Positions 23,921-35,906 of a DNA stretch of 64,000 nucleotides are shown one piece after another; position 1 is the first letter of the stretch; each line of letters opens with the position of its first letter. Where the stretch lies: positions 30,185,004-30,249,003 of the forward strand of contig OX381710.1 of NCBI GenBank assembly GCA_947462335.1, read 5' to 3'. The translations under genes were made by a program, and so were the position numbers. This stretch comes from Harmothoe impar. Taxonomy: Eukaryota > Annelida > Polychaeta > Phyllodocida > Polynoidae. Below the pieces are notes generated by a model. That model saw only the letters and a list, made by a program, of their open reading frames with translations, was not told the origin of the DNA and made no database searches.

Positions 23921-26900
23921 TTATGTACATACTATTTATACAGACGACCCAGCCGGGCATTAGCATTCGCTGGCAGATGTGTTTATCATTAAGTGGGATC
24001 GACGTCATTAAAGTAGCAGGCGGGTAATGAAGAGACAGGCCCCAGATACAGCTGATTAAATGCAGCCATAGCAAAAAAGCCATATCGCCGAGATCCGCCG
24101 CCTGATAAGCAGCATGTAGGTAAGGCCCTGCCAACAGTACTTAGTCAGCGTCACATACTCTATGCAGGACGAGGTCTTGTTCACTGCAATAACAACCGTA
24201 AAGCGCCATCTAGGACCGTGTATTTTATACCGGATCTGATTACATTGCCCATAATTCAAACCAATTCAGTCTCACACCGGCCTTTTCTTTTTATTAGAAA
24301 AACCAAAAAAAAGGCAGTGCTGGATGTTTTGGATTTTGACTCAGTTGGTATTTTTGTGTGTTTTCCTGATTCTCCAATAATCAGACTGCCTTCTTTAAGA
24401 ACGCGGGGGTTATTAATTTCTCCAGGTTGTCGACCGTTGTTCCGCAAATGGGGAATTACCAGGAAACAGGGCCACGCTATGAAGAAAACTCAATCAAATC
24501 ACATTATTCCAATTCCCAGATGGAGAATTAGATTACCGACACGCACTCCCTAGGACACTTTAAAAATACCTGTCTCTTTTCCGGAATAATGGCGAAATCA
24601 AAAGGAAATCAAAAGATTTCAGTGTCTCCATCTGGCCATTGTGTTCGCCACTGCATGTGTGGACAATGCAAAGAGATGGAGGTATCGCCATGGTACGCAG
24701 TCAGAGGGATAATACGCTTGGGGAGCGAGTATATGGAGAGTGAGTCTGGCAGACGACATTTTCCATACCTTTTGCCTTATCAGAACCGACCTCCGGGTGA
24801 CCCCATGGGCCTGGGCCCGGCGCCAAATACGTTTATCTGTTTGTATCCTTGCGGAGGGCCTGGTCCCATCCATTGTCCAGAAGCCCGGCCACCCCCTCAA
24901 CGCCAACCTCCTACCCTCTTGCTCCAGCGCAATCGCATTTGTCGACTCGCTTCTTTACCGATACATTTCATTAGTAAGGCCCGGGTAGGGTGAGGCGCCA
25001 GAAGGGCGTCCGGCAGTGTGGTATATATTACACTCGTCTGCCGTGTACAGATTGCATTACATTGCCGACTCTTCAGATATGCAGCAGACCTGGAGGAAAG
25101 ATGTGGTGTTTTTTTTCGGAAAACTCTTTCCCTCTCTTCTGTGCTTGTAGTATATACCAGATAATAAAGTGTGATCCATGATTAGATAAGACTGCAGCCA
25201 TGGACAACTGTTCAAATGTCAGTGACATAGGAATAACACATTGAGGCAGTGGTAACATGTGTGATAAGACGTATAAGGCCGCAGTAGAAGGAGATACTGA
25301 AGATGCTGATTATTATTAATTACATGTCCCCCATCAAGATAATGCCTGTGCCTTCATGACAATTAATGGACATATCATCATGATAGTGAGATTATTGTCA
25401 ATTACGCTCACATTAGATTGCTGTATCATTTCCTTTTTCATTTTGGAATCTTTAAGAGGAAGAGGACTGTCGTTTTGAAAGTGATCTTCATGCAAAATTC
25501 GGAACATAATAATATTATCATCAAAATGTGCAGCTATGCAAGCGAACACCTCCTATGAATGTATAGACCCTATAATTATAGTATAGCATCCGATTCTATC
25601 CCTGTTAAACAGAGGGCCAATACTAAGTAGCGACATTATTGAATGCTATCCGGCTAACTGAAGACACATCCCTGGATCCTCCTATCATAAGGCTTCACAG
25701 CTTGCTTTCTACTTGTTAGATATGTGTGGAATTACAATAACCCTGCCATGAATAAACGTATTAATATATTAGGGGGGAAACGGTGCTACATTATTGCATA
25801 TACCTTAATTACTAGCGGCTGTACTATTACAGATGGTTTAAAGAAGTAAGTAACTATCGTGCATCACCCCGGGCATCACCACTAGGTCCTGTCTCATTAT
25901 AGAAAAGCTCGTACACCGTTTTTTAAGCCATATAACTTGATTGGTTCCAGCATTCTGGATACGCCATTAACCCAGAGATTTACGGGGGATACTTTCCCTT
26001 AATGTTCATTAGATCTATGAATCTAAAGTGGTGCTAGCAGGAGCTACTTTCTAAACCCACACCATGATCCCCTCTGCCCATGGAGATAGTGCGATTTGCA
26101 AATATGTGTGTTAAATACAGAGAATTTAAAGCTTCTATAGGCTACCCTGTTGGCTTTGGTATGACAAGGGTTGGAATGAGAACCCAGGATCAAGACAAAG
26201 TGAGGCATTTCGGCCAAGTGACTCTGATTACAAAGTCAGCTGGACCCTGGAGGAAGGTCAACCTATTTTCGAAAGGGTGGCAGGGAAGGCAGGCACTATG
26301 TTTTCATGTCGACTTTCATCCAGCTGACTTTTTATCTCCTCTGTTGTGAAGAGTTACCCTGTTTTCATTGAAACCTGATCAATACAATCAGATGAAACAG
26401 ATATCTATTCTCGCATGTGTATTAAAGTTATATACCAGGGTTCGATCAATTCTGATCTACCCATAATGTCTCTTAATTACTTGGGATTACACTGTATATT
26501 AATTTGATATATTGTATTGTGATAGAAGCAAAGAAATCAATACCTCAAAGTGCTAGATTTTGATATAGTGACATTTGACACCCTTAACTATGACCACGTA
26601 TGGGTAAGCACCTATGTTTTCAACATTTTTCAAATTATTGAAAGATTGACCAATAATATCCCAATCAAACTTCTCAGATCTTTAGAGGAGATTATATGCA
26701 ACATAATCAAACCATGAAAACAAGTAGTCATAGGTGAAATCAAAAAGACCCCTGGCTGATATATCTATTTTCTCTACATATTGCAACTCAGGCAAAAATA
26801 TTGGCCAACATTTCAAAAAATGATCAAAGCCATCTGTACCATAGGATCAAGAGATGCATTTTAGAACGATAAAAAACAAGTGATTTATTGATAAATAAAA

Positions 26901-27463
26901 ACAGTTTGGTATTTATTCAAATATTTTCTAGTCAGCCCAGACATCTATAACAGCCTAGGGCACCACAAAACAGTGACAAGATGTGTAGAATGCCATAGTG
27001 AGGCATTTAAAGGGTTAATAGAGGTGAGTTAGGCCATATACAAAAGGGAAATATGCATTTAGCATGGTTTGAGGTACTTTCATTTTTGCCACCAGGTGTC
27101 GTATGTGTAGACCCTGGTAGATACCTTTAAATGGAACAAACATGAAGAAAGATACTTTCCCAAATGGTCAGAAAAGTGTAGATCCACGAATTTGCTGTCA
27201 TGAACCACTCTGTCCAGACTGAGTCGAAAAGACCTGCCGGCCAGGGAGCAAATTAAGCTTTACTTGCATAATATCCATGTCCATGGAAATATTAATATCC
27301 ATGGGTTTACTATAAAGTGAGTACTGATGATGATAATGTCAAGGGCATTGGTAAATGCGAAATGAAAAGGTACCGTTGCAGGAGAGAGGTGATGTGTCCT
27401 TCTGAAGAATACACTCTGAAGCTACCAAGGTGCATTGTAATGCCGCCGACTCTGGTGGCTACA
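23921..27463. other. non-coding, no gene seen
   Basis: Mixed-composition DNA, GC-richer at 24.75-25.0 kb, otherwise AT-rich. A 134-codon open frame (24589-24993) lacks any recognisable domain or splice context. A CTCF-like core lies at 24202-24216. Confidence 0.45.
24202..24216 (-). promoter_or_regulatory. CTCF-like motif
   Basis: On the minus strand the site reads GTCCTAGATGGCGCT, matching the CTAGATGGCGC form of the CTCF core. One or two outer positions are off. Confidence 0.4.
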
Positions 27464-27910
27464 TACACACTAAGAAAAGCGTTTTACATTTACACGCTTT
27501 TTTGCACTCATCGACACTTTTTTGTAACACACTACACAATGTCAAAAGTGTGTTGATCTCAAAAGTGTGTTGCAAATTCACGTGTGTTACTCTTTTAATG
27601 CATGTTACCGCAACACAAATATTTCACAGTGTAGTTCCATGTACAGTCGTCCCCAGATCCTCCCATGGTCCTGGGAAGTGCTATTCTATGCAAGAATAAC
27701 AAGTATAAGTCGTACACTCTAATAACTGTGTGTTGCGGGAACATGCATAAGGAGTTACACACACAAATTTGCAACACACTTTTGAGATCAACACACTTTT
27801 GGCAAAGAGTATTTAGTGTGGAGTGTGTCACACGAAAATGAGTGTTAAAAGTGGCTGCAGAAAAGTGTGTTGATAAGTGTGTAAACGTAACACCCTGTTC
27901 TTATAGTGTA
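27464..27910. mobile_element. 447-bp palindromic fold-back element
   Basis: The ends are inverted: TACACACTAAGAAAAGCG at 27464 against the reverse complement of the segment ending at 27910, with several mismatches. Inside, 36 bases at 27543-27578 are repeated exactly as the reverse complement at 27766-27801. Each arm holds tandem CAAAAGTGTGTTG units. TA lies at both borders. There is no coding capacity. This is a typical non-autonomous fold-back/MITE structure; the superfamily is not determined. Confidence 0.75.
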
Positions 27911-28629
27911 TGATGCATGCAGGCAAACCTGCGTTAGACTCATTTTATAGTAAACCCTTGCATATCAAATCCAATGCTACAAGATAATAATCTCTTTGTG
28001 AAATTTGACCGCAAACATCATTTCAATCATAGAATTATAAATACGGCACACGTGGGCGGAGATGTTAATTGTTTGCGTGGGTTTAGTGACTTACTTCATA
28101 GCTTGCCTGTCAAGAAAGAAAGACGTGATCTTCGCTGCAGAAGCACACTATACAAATAATAGGATCATGTTTTAAGTGCACTGTAATTCACCTACTCTTA
28201 TGTAGTATTATTGCATGTTTCTGGATCTCGGGTACAATATCATCTCATGTTTTTGGATCGTATGCTTCCGTTTTTAAACTGTTTCTCATACACTGTCACT
28301 GCCCTGCTTGCTTGAACCAATAAGTCCTAACAAATATTAAATCTATTGCAATTCTTGATACATGTATTTGGTGTCTGACAAGACGGTTTCATGTTTTTAA
28401 ATAAGTTAATTGATATGATGATGTATTTGAGGTAGACCCGGGAGCAAATTGTAGAATCAATTGTGAGGAATATTATATCCATGGAGTATAAGTACAGAAA
28501 TTCATGTGAGTGCACGTGTTTTCATACATGAACATGTATGTACGTGTCCACCACTAGGTCTTGTCTGTGGAATGAAAGTGGTAGGTACACTCCCATACAC
28601 ACAGGCAACGGTGTCAGCAGCTCCCTGCT

Positions 28630-28645
28630 GGCTCCCTCTACTGTG
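28630..28645 (-). promoter_or_regulatory. CTCF-like motif
   Basis: Minus strand CACAGTAGAGGGAGCC. It fits the CTCF core apart from positions 1-2 and an A in the GGC triplet. Weak evidence alone. Confidence 0.25.
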
Positions 28646-29304
28646 ACGTAGTAACACTTAATACCAGCTCATCTCCATAATGACCTCCTTCAAGAGTTTG
28701 TTTCCTCCATCCGACTAAAAATGTAATGAAATTAAGTTGGAAGGTTTTATCTATTGTCTGAGCTGATAGGCCATCCCAATGCCCGGTTATCACCAGAATC
28801 AAAGTATATGTAACGCAGATAATAATCCGAGATTCTCTAGCTTTTATTTGATGATATTGTTAATTCGAATACAATGTGCCCTTCTCTTCTATTTTAAGTG
28901 AGCTATAGCTGTACATGGGTTAAATTTTAATTAGCACCGATATATACTAACTGTGGTATTATTCGTTCCCTTGTGCAATATTGAAAGGCAGATTATAATT
29001 TAGCAGTATGCATAATATCATATAGTATACCTTTAATCCCAATGGATTATTTCTATTTTATCTCATGTAACCTGCATGGGACATTATCAAGCACAACATG
29101 TCAAGGATGTGCAGAGATCACTTTCTATTAACTTCGCAATATGAGTACTATACAATTTGGAATCTATTGGATGGTTGGAAATACCTTCGTTCATCCATCA
29201 AGGAATATCTGAATGTGTATTCACCTAGCACTATTTTAGATTCAAACCAATGTGTTTGGCGTTTCTCCATGTTTAGATCATAGTAGACTTGAAAGTAAAC
29301 ACAA

Positions 29305-29339
29305 TTTTTTTTTTTTGGGGGGGGGGGGGGGGTGGGGGG
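29305..29339. repeat. T12/G16 homopolymer junction
   Basis: About 12 T followed by about 16 G, one T and six more G. The G run could form a quadruplex; exact lengths may be unreliable. Confidence 0.85.
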
Positions 29340-30208
29340 TCCAACGGCGGACAGTATTCTCCACACAGTGTGATAATAGGAAAACCTGAACTGTATCAAA
29401 CTTGAAAAACTCTAAATGTTTTGAATAACGTTTTGAAACCGAAAACCGGCAAGTTTGGTTATAATAGTCTTTATCCTGTGAGTGTATATATACTTATGAC
29501 TGCAGCTGTGGCTAGGTAGGTGAGTGAATACATGTACATATAAAACCTTTGGATGAATACACAGTTACCAGAGATATGTTGGGTCAGTGTGGCGGGGAGT
29601 ACTTTCCGAAGAGAATTGCTCGATAGTGACTCAGTTGTGAGTTCTCAATTGACCCATTAGGTGGCGATAGTGCGCCCGAATAGTAGTTCTAGGGAGATCC
29701 TGCAGGGGGCAGATCTAAGTCACTGAGTTTGCCTTTAAGGGCGGACCCCCTGAACGCCCACCGGATCTCCCTGTGGACTTCTTAGCATTGCAACCTGGAT
29801 GGTCTTACCAAGATGATACTCTACCCTACATAGAACAAGATTAGGATGAGGATTAAGGATGAGGATCCGGATTTTGATTTCATGATGTAGGATTTGATTT
29901 TTTATTATTTATAACCTCTTAAGGGTGTAATACCACACCAAAGGTGTAATGACCAGGTCCACTTTCTGGTGATGGTAATTCTTAAGTTGGGTCGAGGCCA
30001 TTGCAGAATGGACTGCTGCGCATCTTTCTGTGCATATGGCTTAAATATGCCAGAATAATGCCCTTTTTGGTAGACCTATGCTAGGAACAGTGAATAAATT
30101 GCTTAAATATATTCAACCCTATATAATGAGGTCATTTTATATGCAGATTATTGGGAATATACCCATAATGCAAGGCTTCAAAGATTTGATTTGAATCCGT
30201 TTTTCCAT

Positions 30209-30404
30209 TACCGTAGTGGCTTGAATGAGCGCAGGGGTCTCAAATAAGCGCAGGTCTTGAATAAGCGCAGGGTAAATGAGGGCATTCAAATGAAAATTTA
30301 GGCCATTTTTGTATCTTGAATAAGCGCAGGTCTTGTTTAAGCGCAGGGTAAATGGTACCATCTAATTTATAAGCGCAGGTGCGCTTATTCAAGCCACTAC
30401 GGTA
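30209..30404. mobile_element. 196-bp TIR element with AAGCGCAGG subrepeats
   Basis: TIRs of about 25 bp: TACCGTAGTGGCTTGAATGA at 30209 and its reverse complement ending at 30404, with one mismatch over 25 bases. The inside has repeated AAGCGCAGG units (about 30229, 30250, 30263, 30323, 30339 and 30371), some followed by GTCTTG or GTAAAT. The right end forms a small hairpin AAGCGCAGGTGCGCTT. Non-coding and non-autonomous. Confidence 0.75.
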
Positions 30405-31058
30405 CTTTTTTATTTCCAAGGGCAAAACCCCTCAAACTATGCACGGCACCCTATATGAAAATTACTCTTATTCATCAGCAAATAATCTAAGCAATTGTTG
30501 GGGGAGTTTAAGAAAAATCTTTTACTACTATTTTTCTTTAATTATGTAAAAAATAATGAAAATGTATTCCTACTCTTCTCGGAATGACGAAATTTTTTCC
30601 CAGAATGCAATGTGATAAAGCCCAAGAACTATTTTTAGAATAAAGGTACATATCACTGTGATTATTGGTTGATAGAAAAAAATTCATAGGAATATTTCCA
30701 TTATTTTCGTGTTTTTTTTATAAATAATTAAAATACTTTTATTTTTCAAAATTCCATATCTCAAAAAGTAGGTCGGCACCCCAGATATTTCTTTTCATTT
30801 TCCGTTTTCAAATGATTTAGGGTATCCACAGAAAAACAAATTGTGGAATTCTGATGATTTTGATTCAATGGGATCGACTCACCTTAAAGGCATTGGCTAA
30901 CTTATATATCTCACGTTCAGATTTTCATGGCAGGTTGCTTATAAATGTATTGACTGTATGAAAATATCAGAGAAAAAGAATATTACCATATCTATATGGT
31001 CTAATTTGGAGTGTTGCCTGGGTACATCCATTAAAATCATTATAGGTTACAAACAGGC
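30405..31058. other. non-coding, no gene seen
   Basis: Very AT-rich DNA with homopolymer-like stretches. Nothing is supported. Confidence 0.5.
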
Positions 31059-32548
31059 TGTAGTTGTAGTTGTAGTTGATTATTTTATTTGGCATAAGAA
31101 TTCACAGACGTAGGGCTTTTTTCAACTAATGCCAAGGAGAGTCAATCGAGCGATTTTATCTCAAGAGTTCATTGTCTAGGACTAGCTTAATCTATAACGT
31201 TCTCTATCAATAATCTAGTAGATATTATGTTTTAGCCTATGTTATACCCTATGATATAGTCTTCATAAAGTCTGCACGTGATTGAGTTCTTTGGGTATCA
31301 GGGGTGAGCTCATTCCAGAGTCTGACTCCCCTGTACAGTGGGCTCTTGGTGAAGATGTCTTTCCTCGTCCGGGGTAGTTTTAGCTTCACACTGGCATGTC
31401 CTCTCAGGACACAGGCTGGTACGAGGACTTGTAGTGGGTCCTTGGACAGGCGGTGGAGTTGGGACAACAATTGTCGCCTTCTCGTCATCTCTAGATAGGA
31501 CACTCTGTTTCTGGTATGCAGGTCTAGGACATGCATGTCCTGGGCAATCCTGATTCGTTCACACGCCCTAAGACAGTCGTTTTGTAACGTCTGCAGCCTA
31601 CTTGATGCCCAAACAGGGCTGCCTTCGGCAAGGAATGCACAGTAGCCAGGTATTGGGTGTATCATGTGCTTGTATACTTGTACACTAGTCTCTTTGTTGG
31701 TTTTTGTTCTGATCCGGCTTAACTCGGGCAGGCGGAGTCTCATCAGTCAGATCTGTTTTTTCAGCTGGCTCGACAGAGTCAGGTAGGTGTCATCTGTCAT
31801 CCCCAGGTAATTGAACACACTGACCAGCTTCAGCTCCGCGCCGTTCAGTATGAAGTTCAGCCCCTGGAGGTCTGGGATTGAGCCGGGTGAGTATACCTAG
31901 AGAATCTTGGTCTTTTCTGAGTTGATGGTGAGTTTGTTTGAAGTGCACCACTCACTAATCTTGTTGAGGTCTGACTGAAGTAGAGACTTCACACGGGCTG
32001 GGTCCCGGCCCGATACCACCACCGGCAAGTCGTCAGTGTATAAGAAGTTGCTCCCATGGTGGATTGATGACTCAACATTGTTGATGTAGACTCGGAAGAG
32101 TAGGGGGCCAAATACTGACCCCTGGGGTACCCCCATTGCGACAGCGTTGGCAGTTGAGAGGCAACCATTCGCACATGTTTGTTGTAGCCTATGTGCCAGG
32201 TAGTCTTTGAACCAAAGGCAGGACTGTTCATCAACGCCGTATAGGTGTAGCTTGTGTAGGAGGATGGAGTAGTCGACCGTGTCAAAAGCCTTCCTCAGAT
32301 CGAGGAAGACCACGGCCGACCGCTCCTGCTTATTCCTGGCATGATACAGATGGTTGAGCAGGTCGAAGATGGCGTCACCTGTTGAGCGTCCCGCTATAAA
32401 CCCGGCTTGGTTGGGGCTGATAATGTTGTGGTTCACCAGGTGATCCATGAGCTGCCGGTGGACTGCTTTCTCGGCCAGTTTTGAGAAGCAGTTCAGCAGG
32501 CAGATTGGTCTCCAGTTGCTTACGTTCTGTAGATTTCCTGATTTGGGC
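31059..32548 (-). mobile_element. 5'-truncated non-LTR retrotransposon (LINE)
   Basis: A minus-strand remnant that begins inside the reverse transcriptase domain at about 32546 and ends at 31059-31078 in a short CTACAA tandem tail. Such a tail replaces poly(A) in several LINE clades, including L2/CR1-related ones. Truncation at the 5' end is the usual result of incomplete target-primed reverse transcription. The 3' UTR is about 170 bases. The clade (CR1/L2/Crack-like) is a guess from the tail and the protein style. Confidence 0.85.
31249..32546 (-). pseudogene. reverse transcriptase remnant, stops in frame
   Basis: Translated on the minus strand, the frame opens with SNWRPICLLNCFSKLAEKA (RT block 1), then NQAGFIAGRSTGDAI, FLDLRKAFDTVDY (catalytic Asp block), GVPQGSVFGPLLF, and YTDD where the catalytic box is usually YADD. 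Reading stays in one frame but is broken by TAG at 31897-31899 and TGA near 31747. Beyond them comes the C-terminal region ending in LWNELTPDTQRTQSRADF. Endonuclease and gag-like parts are missing. The element copies RNA into DNA when intact; this copy cannot. Confidence 0.9.
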
Positions 32549-32938
32549 TGGTATTCAATACTTAGAGGATTGTTTCAAATAGTAATAGCATTGGGGGCAT
32601 ATCATCCATAGATGTATAATTTTATGAAAACATATATAAACTTGGATAGATTAACAAGATTACAAATTTGTATTTGGCCTCAAAATCCATGTTTATTTAT
32701 GAAAAATCATATTTTACCCCACCATGAAAAGTTATGTGTTCAGATTCAGATTGATACAGTAAATATGATATATTTATTGACAACATTGAAAAATAAAATT
32801 GACCTGTTTCCATATTTACTTTCTACAAAATGGGTCATCCCAAAATAAAAATAGTGGAAACTATGACAGATGAGGCCACCAGTCAATTTGCCGTGGTTAT
32901 TTTGACATACACTCAGTTACTCGTAGGGTATCTAATAC
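32549..32938. other. non-coding, AT-rich
   Basis: AT-rich flank between the LINE truncation point and the next TIR element. No gene is supported. Confidence 0.5.
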
Positions 32939-33158
32939 ATAGACAATGGTTATTAAAGGGTATTAGAATTAAACCCGCAGATCTTACTGCACGTCCAGTA
33001 ACGGTCAGAGTGCAGGCGGGACAGGTACTCAGCCCTATATATAGGGGCGCTGGGGGTTTAACCACAGCACACTGGTAGGTCGACTTGGGCTTCACCCTCG
33101 TCTGGCCCCACCGGTCTGCTGTGGTTAATTCTAATACCTTTTGATAACCATAGTCTAT
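32939..33158. mobile_element. 220-bp TIR element (MITE-like)
   Basis: A 34-bp TIR at 32939-32972 (starting ATAGACAATGGTTATTAAAG) pairs with 33125-33158 with three mismatches. The interior is GC-richer, with GGTTTAACCACAGCA and TGCTGTGGTTAA forming an inner inverted pair. About 90 bases of the interior (32975-33062) recur in reverse orientation at 37920-38009 and 39107-39196, so this is a family with several copies in the window. Confidence 0.75.
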
Positions 33159-34900
33159 CTGTTACATATTGCACTCCCGTAAGTTACCAAAAGAAATATA
33201 CAATAAATAACCCATTAAAAACCTCACCAGTGATATTCCACCTCTTGTACCGACCCTAACTGGGTTAAACCACCCGATCACCACGCATTTTTTACGTTAG
33301 AAGGTCACGTATGTTCATTTCATGTCTTGTAATTATCCCTGTCGCCAGCCTCTCTGACCCAATCATAGGAACGTCAAAGGGACTAACATATCGTCTGTCA
33401 TAAAGTTTTTAGAACTACAGAAGAATCGATTTTTTTTGAGGCGGGATTGGGGGGGGGGGAGGGGGTCAAATATAACCCTTGTTCAGTCATTTGAAAAACT
33501 GATACTCATAGCCCCTGATACACCACCTTTGGAGTTTGGTAGCGACTCAAACAGTCTGGAATATTCACGTAGCCTACTGCGGCGCCATCTATCTTTTACC
33601 AATCAAAAGAGACCATGAGTGGCACTTCATGCTACTCCGGGCTTTGATTGCATGAGGTGAAATGAACAACTGTGTGATAGACCAACTAAAGGGTGGCACC
33701 AATGTAGCAAAGAGTGCCTGCCTGCATACACCCCCTCTTCAAAGTGCTCTAATGTGTTGAACCACAAATTCTAAAAACGTAGCAAGACAAAGGTTAGGTA
33801 TAAGAAGCCTCCTGTATAATTTAAGCCTAGAAACCCCCATATTAACCTCAGGGGATTTACAAAGTAACCTCACATTGGAGCTAATTTCCAGTAAATCCCT
33901 GTGACCCTTGGCTACTCGGGACCTCTTGTCAGTTCGAGAATCGTGGTTTGGGGGTAGCAGCCACAGGTTTGCAAATTCAACTGTCAATTCACCTACCTTG
34001 TTATGCAGTAGTCAGTCTGACGCCACGTTTTCTGCTTATCCTTGAATATACATTTGTATACATGATTCTCCAACTTCACTGACAGTTCTCGCTCCAAACA
34101 ATACATGCATGAGGACTGTCCCAGGTCCATGAACACGACGTCTATGGTACAGGTGCAGTCAGCTAAATGACCCGTGGTGAACAGAATAGCAATACATGCA
34201 TGGCTACTTTCTGCTTCCCCTGATTGGTCAGTTACAGGTCATAGTTCGCTGCGACATGCAGTGCCGAATAAAAGTTGTTTGTGAATTACTCAACAACCTG
34301 GAATGCCTTTGCAATGTTCACGTTGGTTTTCCAGGGTGTTGCATTTTATATTCTGGTTCCGCCTGAGTTGAATTACCTATGACCTTATCACCTGTTTGCC
34401 AGTGAAAACGTTGACTCCCGACCTCGCCTATGTCCGAGCTCTCTTCGAGTAATTTGGCAGCTCAAAGCCGCAGCGAAGTTATATAAGTAATACAAGAGGC
34501 AGGGCCAGCCGGTCCTCGTTCCACCCAGAGGCTATGTTATAGGGAAGGTTACATATACTTGATTACTTCTATTTATATGGAAGGTTCGGTGGGCAAACAA
34601 ACCACTGGACTGTGACCACTAGGTAGGGTTACTCTAAATCAGCCATTTATATATAAATATAAATAGCAATACATGTATCATGAGCACACATCATCACATA
34701 CATTTGATATAATACATTGCATAGTGAAGGACATGTATCACTATAACCCTGGGACAATTAAACATTGAGTTTCATTTAATAACCTTGGGGTGTGGCTATC
34801 ATGGTGAGGTCACCTAACCATGTGCAGCCTGTGTTTGCCCACACTGTGACGTTTCAGAACCCTATACAACACAACAATGTATATGTAACCCAGCTAAAAA
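33159..34900. other. non-coding, no gene seen
   Basis: AT-rich DNA with a G-run near 33449-33465. A CTCF-like core on the minus strand (GATAGATGGCGCC) lies at 33581-33593. No gene is supported. Confidence 0.5.
33581..33593 (-). promoter_or_regulatory. CTCF-like motif (partial)
   Basis: Minus strand GATAGATGGCGCC carries the AGATGGCGC core, but the 5' CCA part is absent. Weak candidate. Confidence 0.25.
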
Positions 34901-34999
34901 AACGTTATTTTACGTCGAAATAACGTTACAAAATTTCATATAACGTTATGCCATAGTAAGGAGCCTTAGAGAAACGTTATTCAACGTTATATAACGTTA
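34901..34999. repeat. array of AACGTT palindromes
   Basis: AACGTT, usually inside TAACGTTAT, occurs at 34901, 34922, 34942, 34973, 34983 and 34993. Start-to-start distances are 21, 20, 31, 10 and 10, all near multiples of the DNA helical repeat. It may be a decayed repeat or a protein-binding array. Confidence 0.8.
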
Positions 35000-35316
35000 T
35001 AAAATGTTGTATAAGGTTTTTTTGTTTACTGGGAAGCTTCCCTATATCCATCACTTAATTGAATTACGGAATTCTCGGACTAAATATTTGAGCGACCAGA
35101 AGAGAAAAAGCGCTCCAAAAACATATGCTTGGGGACCAGACAGAGGCCAGAGGTAAATAAAAATAAGAAGACAAATTTGCTTGGGCAAAATCAAAGAGAT
35201 GAATAGATTTGTGTAGAAAAAGCATTTTGGGAACCAAATGATTTAGGGTATTTACCCCTTAAATAAAATATATAGCGTATATGGCTCACTCTCACCAAAT
35301 CAGTGCAACTAAAAAA

Positions 35317-35906
35317 GTGACGTACATGATCGGTGGACGTACATGATCGGCGGACGTACATGATCGGCAGAGTACAAAATCCACCTTTTACCCCCTGCGT
35401 TAATATATTTGACTCATCTAACCAAACCTACAGGCCATTACTATTTTTAGCGGAAACAGGGGTGAAAAAATAATGTCCAAATCATTCAATTGTGCAACAA
35501 GGGGGGGGGCTGAATGAATTTTTTTTCAATTAAATCGTAACATTTTCTCACGGTTTGTCTTCTTTGCACCCTTCATACCTTCTGTCAGCCAATTTTTTGC
35601 ACTCCTTTGTATTCGTTTTAACCCACTTAACCTGTACAGTGTAAAATGTAGAACCAATGACCCCCCCCTACCCATTTTATTTATCAATTAAAAAAAAAAA
35701 AAAGCGGCCTAGTGACGTACATGAACAGGTAATTACAAATGGCCGAATTTGGCATCCCTCCTTCATATTTATGTGCTGTAACGTGTCAACATGTGTTATG
35801 CGTTAGTGTACACAGGGTGTGGATAACAGAAATTAAGCCCCCCCCCCCCTTTCCAGTCCCATAGCCTTGTTCTTTCATTTGCGGAAAAAAGTGACGTACA
35901 TGATCG
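35317..35906 (+). repeat. GACGTACATGATCGG repeats
   Basis: Three adjacent copies start at 35318, 35336 and 35353 (period 17-18). A variant begins at about 35713 (GACGTACATGAACAGG) and another exact copy at 35892. The first and last copies share a preceding A-run (AAAAAAGT), so a longer diverged repeat probably underlies them. All copies face the same way. The 300-600 bp between them are AT-rich with C and A runs and no gene. Confidence 0.75.

Larger units (their letters stand above)
27911..30208. other. non-coding, no gene seen
   Basis: AT-rich DNA. A T12-G16 homopolymer junction lies at 29305-29339. A CTCF-like site on the minus strand lies at 28630-28645 (GGCTCCCTCTACTGTG on plus). GGATGAGGATTAAGGATGAG-type short repeats occur at about 29842-29865. 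Confidence 0.5.

Noticed and set aside
24589..24993. 134-codon plus-strand frame
   Set aside because: No family features, and an overlapping minus-strand frame of similar length exists; consistent with composition.
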